A stretch of DNA of 64,000 bases from Verrucomicrobiales bacterium (GTDB lineage Bacteria; Verrucomicrobiota; Verrucomicrobiia; Verrucomicrobiales; DEV007), in the NCBI GenBank assembly GCA_016795385.1, contig JAEUHI010000082.1:49052-113051 (forward strand), read 5' to 3'. This document shows positions 60,307 to 64,000 of the stretch, in pieces. The first letter of the stretch is position 1; each line of letters opens with the position of its first letter. A program made the translations under genes and the position numbers. The notes below the pieces were generated by a model that did no database searches, had not been told where the DNA came from, and saw nothing but the letters and a program-made list of their open reading frames with translations.

Positions 60307-61812
60307 ATGAAAGACCAACTCATCCGCTACGCAAGGGCCGGTTACGCCGGCCTTTTTTTGTGCACCTCCGAAGAGGTCCGTGCCGAAGCCGAGGTCAAGG
60401 CCGCCGCCGAAAGCCTTGGTCGTCCCCTTCATGCCTGGAGCCTCACCACCGGCTTCATTGACACGACCAGCGGGACGGTCCGCGATTGTCCCGATCCGCT
60501 CGCTGCCCTCGAGCAGATCGAATCCATCGCCGGTGACTGCCTCGTGCTCCTGCGTGACTTCGGTGCCCTGCTGGAGGATCGCGACCCGCTCCTGATCCGC
60601 AAGCTGCGCGACACCCTGCACCACGCCAAGTCCGCCGGGAAGCTGCTCCTTCTCCTCGGTGTCTGGAAAACCCTGCCCGCCGAGCTGGAGCGCGAGATCA
60701 CCCGTCTCGATCTCGACCTGCCCGGTGCCGACATCCTGGGCATGGTCCTCGACCAGCTCCTGACGTCCGCCGGCATCGCCACTCCACCACCGGAGATCCG
60801 CGAGGCCATCCTGCGTGCCGCCGGTGGTCTCACAACCATAGAGGCGGAAAACGCCTTCGCCTTGTCCCTCGTCGAGACCGGCTCCATTCAGCCGACTCTC
60901 GTCGCTCGCGAAAAGGCCAGTGCTCTCAAGAGCGGTGGCTTGCTCGAGGTCACCGAGACCACGGAGTCACTCGACTCCATTGGCGGTCTGGAGGCTCTCA
61001 AGGCCTGGCTCATCCAGCGCGGCGAGGCCATCACCCAGCGTGCCCGCGACTACGGTTTGCCTGTTCCCAAAGGGATGCTCGTGCTGGGTGTCCCCGGTAC
61101 TGGCAAGTCGCTCACCGCCAAGGCCACCGCCAGCGTCTTCGGTGTCCCCTTGCTCAAGCTCGATGCGGGCCGTCTCTTCGGCGGTCTCGTCGGGCAGTCG
61201 GAGGCCAACGTCCGCTCCGTCATCCAGACCGCCGAGGCCATCAGCCCCTGTGTCCTTTGGATCGATGAGATCGAAAAAGGCTTCGGCGGTGTCGGCGGCT
61301 CCGGTGGTTCCACCGACGGAGGCACCAGCGCCCGGGTCTTTGGTACCATGCTGAACTGGCTTCAGGACAAGACCACTCCGGTCTTCGTCGTCGCCACCGC
61401 CAACGATGTCAGCAAGCTGCCGCCCGAGATGCTCCGCAAGGGGCGCTGGGATGAGCTCTGGTTTGTTGACCTGCCCGACACCCGGGAGCGCACCGCGATT
61501 TGGGATCTCGTCATCGAGAAGTATGGTCGTGACAAGACCGCCTTCGACACCGTCGTCCTCGCCCGCGCCAGCGAGCTCCACACCGGAGCCGAGATCGAAG
61601 CCGCCTTCGTCGAGGCCCTGCACCGGGGTTTTGCCGAAGAGCGTGAGCCTACGGAACTCGACCTGGGTGAAGTGCTCTGCGAGTCCGTCCCTCTAGCCGT
61701 GTCCATGAGCGAGTCCATCGAGCGACTGCGCCACTGGGCCAAGGGTCGGGCGCGGCATGCGTCGGCGAAGGAAACTCCCTCACGTCGAGGCCGCAAGCTC
61801 AACCTCGGCTAA
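60307..61812 (+). CDS. Ycf46-like AAA+ ATPase
   Basis: The 501-residue protein has a degenerate N-terminal P-loop-like domain (residues 1-175; LVLLRDFGALLEDRDPLLIRKLRD) and a canonical C-terminal AAA domain: GVPGTGKS (261-268) Walker A, CVLWIDEIEKGFGG with D320-E321 Walker B, FVVATANDVSKLPPEMLRKGRWDELWFVDLP with sensor 1 and the arginine finger, and a C-terminal lid. This is the Ycf46 architecture. The basic tail (SRRGRKLNLG) could contact nucleic acid. Linked to DUF1257, DUF2997 and DUF3150 genes, it is the motor of the module; its substrate is unknown. Confidence 0.92.
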   Translation: MKDQLIRYARAGYAGLFLCTSEEVRAEAEVKAAAESLGRPLHAWSLTTGFIDTTSGTVRDCPDPLAALEQIESIAGDCLVLLRDFGALLEDRDPLLIRKLRDTLHHAKSAGKLLLLLGVWKTLPAELEREITRLDLDLPGADILGMVLDQLLTSAGIATPPPEIREAILRAAGGLTTIEAENAFALSLVETGSIQPTLVAREKASALKSGGLLEVTETTESLDSIGGLEALKAWLIQRGEAITQRARDYGLPVPKGMLVLGVPGTGKSLTAKATASVFGVPLLKLDAGRLFGGLVGQSEANVRSVIQTAEAISPCVLWIDEIEKGFGGVGGSGGSTDGGTSARVFGTMLNWLQDKTTPVFVVATANDVSKLPPEMLRKGRWDELWFVDLPDTRERTAIWDLVIEKYGRDKTAFDTVVLARASELHTGAEIEAAFVEALHRGFAEEREPTELDLGEVLCESVPLAVSMSESIERLRHWAKGRARHASAKETPSRRGRKLNLG

Positions 61813-61843
61813 CCACCACTACCAAACCTAACATACCAACCCC
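61813..61843 (+). promoter_or_regulatory. 31-base G-free leader
   Basis: The whole gap between the AAA+ stop codon and the next ATG (61844) is A/C/T only. A short CGAGG/CCTCG hairpin (61796-61807) covers the stop region just before. Confidence 0.6.
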
Positions 61844-62242
61844 ATGATGATCGCCGACGACAGCGACGAGCCCCTGCATCCCGAGCGTATCCCCGAACTC
61901 ATTCCCGAGAATCACGCCACGGCCAAGCAGAAATTCGAAGCGGTCCGCTCCCTCGATCCCACCGCATTGGCGGAACTTGGGAAGCAGGATCTCCTTCTCG
62001 CCTGGTGGAGCTTCTGCTGGCTCGAAGCGGCCCTCCATCCCGACGACGCCGAGGTCTGGCCCGAAGAGGTTGCCGAAGCGCTGCCCCTCGCCGCCGAGGC
62101 CTGCCGACGATATGAGGCAGGTCAGATCGAAGACGGTGAATACTACCCTGCCGAAGCCGTCCGCCACCGCATCCTGCACGAGCGGGCCAAGGGTTCCCAA
62201 TCTCAACCCGAACACCAAAAAGCGGACTCGTCCGAAACGTGA
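61844..62242 (+). CDS. Hypothetical acidic protein
   Basis: The 132-residue acidic protein has a helical central part (LAELGKQDLLLAWWSFCWLEAALHPDDAEVWPEEVAEALPLAAEACRRY, residues 43-92) and a polar tail. No family is recognised. It is the last gene of the replication-associated run before a probable terminator. Confidence 0.65.
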   Translation: MMIADDSDEPLHPERIPELIPENHATAKQKFEAVRSLDPTALAELGKQDLLLAWWSFCWLEAALHPDDAEVWPEEVAEALPLAAEACRRYEAGQIEDGEYYPAEAVRHRILHERAKGSQSQPEHQKADSSET

Positions 62243-62288
62243 CCGCAGCGACCGACACTCCCGAATGCGTGAAGGAGGTCAGGTCCGG

Positions 62289-62323
62289 GAAAACTCGCTT
62301 GCATGCAGGGGCGGGTTTTCTTT
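62289..62323 (+). terminator. Probable terminator after the AAA+ module
   Basis: GAAAACTCGC (62289-62298) pairs with GCGGGTTTTC (62311-62320), all ten positions with one G-U pair, followed by TTT. It separates the hypothetical gene from the metal-related genes. Confidence 0.65.
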
Positions 62324-62434
62324 AGCTATCATGTCCCAGGTCAGGGGACGGGGAAACCAGTAGCCGGCTCCATTTATCGAGACCGTCCAAAAATGTGGAG
62401 GGGTTTTCCCTCGGTCGGCGTTTGAACAGATGAA

Positions 62435-62483
62435 GGACCGCTGTAGGTCCGAACTCAAATAAACCAAACTCATCAAAACTCCC
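62435..62483 (+). promoter_or_regulatory. Hairpin plus 32-base G-free leader before the Cys-rich gene
   Basis: GGACC-GCTGTA-GGTCC (62435-62450) ends two bases before a stretch without G (62452-62483) that runs up to the ATG at 62484. The rest of 62321-62434 shows nothing recognisable. Confidence 0.6.
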
Positions 62484-62765
62484 ATGAAACTGATCCATGC
62501 TCTCCTCACCGTCATCGTCCTTGCCGGAATCGCCGCAGGACTCGCTCTCGCTGGAACCGCCCAAAAGCCGGACAAATCCGCCCAAGGGTGTTGTGCGGCC
62601 GAAGCCTGCTGCGACACGGCGGCAGGTTGTGAAACCGACAAATGCTGCGACGCGGAAGGCGGATGCAAGTCCGAAACGTGCGGTGATTGCGGCGATACCA
62701 CTGCGAGCTGCCACGGCACGGCCCCGGCTCCAAAACCGGCCACCAAGTCCTGCTGCGCGGGATGA
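62484..62765 (+). CDS. Exported cysteine-rich protein, possible metal binder
   Basis: The 93-residue protein has a signal peptide (HALLTVIVLAGIAAGLALAG) and a mature part with 14 cysteines, many as CC or CxxC (GCCAAEACCDTAAGC, CETDKCCDAEGGCKSETCGDC, SCCAG). The clusters resemble metallothionein-like or disulfide-rich metal sequestering proteins, but no named family is recognised. The following three genes look like a metal-responsive sigma system, which supports a heavy-metal role. Confidence 0.72.
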   Translation: MKLIHALLTVIVLAGIAAGLALAGTAQKPDKSAQGCCAAEACCDTAAGCETDKCCDAEGGCKSETCGDCGDTTASCHGTAPAPKPATKSCCAG

Positions 62766-62838
62766 TCTGGCACGACACCAGCAACCCGTCAGAGGAACAC
62801 TGGCGGGTTGCTTTATCTCCCCCCAACCTTCACTGTAA

Positions 62839-63162
62839 ATGGCGATGAACGACCTCGAACTTGATCAACTGATCCGTCTGTCCACACCGAAACCGGACTT
62901 TGAGTCCGCCTTTCAACGAGAGATCTGGGCTCGTATCGCCATCGCCGAGCAGGCGAAGAATAGAGGGCTGACAGCGTGGATCGAGGCGGTCCTTGGGGCT
63001 CTTTCTCGTCCGGCCCCGGCGTTCGCGACGGCTGCGGTAATGCTCCTCCTCGGAATCGGGTTGGGAACGAGTGTTCCGCACTTGCAGAATCCGTCCGCAT
63101 CCCGCGAGACTTACCTCGCCTCGATAAATCCGCTCGTGCATCAAAGCGACACGCCCCGATGA
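62839..63162 (+). CDS. CnrY-like membrane anti-sigma factor candidate
   Basis: The 107-residue protein has a polar cytoplasmic N-terminus (MNDLELDQLIRLSTPKPDFESAFQREIWARI) and one transmembrane helix (PAFATAAVMLLLGIGLGTSVP), followed by a short periplasmic part. Size and topology fit short CnrY/NccY-type anti-sigma factors, and the order with the next two genes matches cnrYXH. Sequence similarity alone is weak. The stop overlaps the following start (ATGA). Confidence 0.65.
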   Translation: MAMNDLELDQLIRLSTPKPDFESAFQREIWARIAIAEQAKNRGLTAWIEAVLGALSRPAPAFATAAVMLLLGIGLGTSVPHLQNPSASRETYLASINPLVHQSDTPR

Positions 63163-63647
63163 TGAAACGCGGTCTCGTCTTCCTCATCGGATCACTCTTG
63201 CTCGCGGCAATCGCGTTCCTGATTTCTCATTCCATTACTGAGTCGCGGGTGGCTGGAGAAAGAGGATCACACGAGCCTGAAAACCATCTCCCGGAACTCG
63301 ACTGGTTGCGCCGTGAGTTCGACCTCAGCGCGACCGAATTCGAACGGGTCTCGGCCCTGCACTTTGAGTACCTCCCCACTTGCGAATCCCTTTGCGCGAA
63401 GATCGCGGAGGCCCGGAGAAAGGTGCGGGAACTCATCCTTGAGGGAAGCTCCGTCACCCCGGAACTGGAGGCCGCCCTGCGCGACGAGGCCTCCCTCCGC
63501 GCCGAATGCCAGGTGGCGATGTTGAGGCATCTTTACGTCACTGCAGGAGCCCTTCCCCCCGAAAAGGCGGACGCTTACCTGGAGACCATGCTCCCCGAGG
63601 TGATGGCGATGACCTCCGAACCGACGGAGGTCCATCGTGGCCACTGA
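63159..63647 (+). CDS. CnrX/ZraP-like periplasmic metal sensor
   Basis: The 162-residue protein has an N-terminal anchor (MKRGLVFLIGSLLLAAIAFLIS) and a periplasmic helical hairpin domain (LDWLRREFDLSATEFERVSALHFEYLPTCESLCAKI ..., residues 45-140) of the heavy-metal resistance/CnrX type. Histidines and a Met-rich end (ETMLPEVMAM, final H-R-G-H) could bind metal. It should relay periplasmic metal to the anti-sigma factor. A GTG for the sigma factor overlaps its 3' end. Confidence 0.78.
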   Translation: MMKRGLVFLIGSLLLAAIAFLISHSITESRVAGERGSHEPENHLPELDWLRREFDLSATEFERVSALHFEYLPTCESLCAKIAEARRKVRELILEGSSVTPELEAALRDEASLRAECQVAMLRHLYVTAGALPPEKADAYLETMLPEVMAMTSEPTEVHRGH

Positions 63648-64000
63648 ATCCTATCAGCACATGGATCCGGGCCTGGACACCGACATCGCGCTCATGCTTC
63701 GTCTCGCCGGTGGAGAAGACCTGGCCCTCAATGATCTGATCTCCCGTTGGCGCGACCGTCTCGCGGCCTTTCTCCTCCGCATGGTCGGAGATCATGCAAC
63801 GGCGATGGACCTGACTCAGGAAACCTTCGTCCGCCTCTACACCAGTCGCAAGACATACAAACCGACCGCCGCCTTTTCGACCTACCTGTTCCACATCGCC
63901 ACCAACCTCGCCCGCACCCAGGCCCGTTGGCGGAAGCGTCACCCCACCGTGCCGATGGACGACGAGAACCGGGAAATTCGCCACGAGGCGGTCGACTCAC
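63637..64000 (+). CDS. ECF sigma factor (CnrH-like), 3' end outside window
   Basis: The first 121 residues are visible. Region 2 is clear: a helix LISRWRDRLAAFLLRMVGDHATAMDL followed by TQETFVRLYTSRKTYKPTAAFSTYLFHIATNLARTQARWRKRH (described as residues 60-105). Start is GTG 63637, which overlaps the sensor gene by 11 bases, or ATG 63661. Together with the preceding two genes it forms a probable metal-responsive sigma/anti-sigma/sensor set; efflux genes may follow beyond the window. Confidence 0.88.
   Translation, partial: MATESYQHMDPGLDTDIALMLRLAGGEDLALNDLISRWRDRLAAFLLRMVGDHATAMDLTQETFVRLYTSRKTYKPTAAFSTYLFHIATNLARTQARWRKRHPTVPMDDENREIRHEAVDS

Larger units (their letters stand above)
49358..64000 (+). 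mobile_element. Integrative element at tRNA-Thr, right end outside window
   Basis: A tyrosine integrase gene begins 113 bases after the tRNA, and the following genes are replication, recombination, hypothetical and metal-response genes, all on one strand. The left attachment core would lie in the 3' half of the tRNA (T arm and acceptor). No second copy of the T-arm/acceptor sequence was seen up to 64000. The part from 51.1 to 54.3 kb is visibly more AT-rich than both the host DNA and the part from 54.8 kb on, which suggests a mosaic. Confidence 0.75.

Overview
This 64 kb window of high-GC bacterial chromosome most likely comes from a member of the Verrucomicrobiota (PVC superphylum). The evidence is the set of families present: three clusters of Tat-exported DUF1501 or DUF1552 proteins with large planctomycete-type cytochrome c proteins (PSD1/DUF1549-DUF1553, and DUF1592), LL-diaminopimelate aminotransferase (dapL), a GldA/GldF/GldG/DUF4340 ABC operon, an ECF sigma/FecR pair, and a near absence of Shine-Dalgarno sequences. 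The phylum is an inference from family content, not from a marker-gene comparison.

Layout. 1-5 kb is a decayed zone: the 3' end of a PQQ-type beta-propeller gene, a family of ~70-bp repeats, an IS91-family transposase gene preceded by two palindromes, a DUF433/DUF5615 toxin-antitoxin-like pair, and an RND efflux pseudogene. 5-31 kb is mainly core and catabolic metabolism: aconitase, a ROK regulator/MFS transporter/Gfo-Idh oxidoreductase run, an FMN reductase plus SsuD-like monooxygenase, DUF1501/PSD1 export-and-degrade pairs, a membrane cytochrome, a K+ channel, an aldo-keto reductase, an isolated nuoBC pair, a nitrilase-fold amidase, a YefM-YoeB system, dapL, and the DUF1552/DUF1592 pair. 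31-49 kb holds a lipoprotein polysaccharide deacetylase, a GYF-domain membrane protein, a degenerate LytM protein, truA, an AraC-type regulator, exodeoxyribonuclease III, the four-gene Gld-type ABC operon, a hybrid histidine kinase with its own strong promoter, rlmH, tcdA and the FecR/ECF pair.

From 49.3 kb to the end lies what I interpret as one integrative element inserted at a tRNA-Thr(CGT) gene. A tyrosine integrase sits beside the tRNA. It is followed by a translationally coupled replication operon (HTH, AEP-like primase, DUF3987 helicase-type ATPase), a nested palindrome region, a ribbon-helix-helix protein, a ResT/ERF-tail-like protein coupled to a Cas4/AddB-like PD-(D/E)XK nuclease, a lipoprotein and a membrane protein, an element-encoded DNA polymerase III beta sliding clamp with a basic tail, a DUF3150-like coiled-coil protein, and a DUF1257 (Ycf35)-DUF2997-small ORF-Ycf46 AAA+ ATPase module. 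A CnrYXH-like metal-sensing sigma/anti-sigma cargo set with a cysteine-rich exported protein runs off the right edge.

The most unusual features are (i) the clamp + DUF3150 + Ycf35/DUF2997/Ycf46 module linked to a primase/nuclease element and (ii) a repeated 5' architecture in that element: a hairpin followed by a completely G-free A/C-rich leader directly before the start codon. No right-hand attachment site was found, so the element continues beyond the window or its right end is unrecognised.
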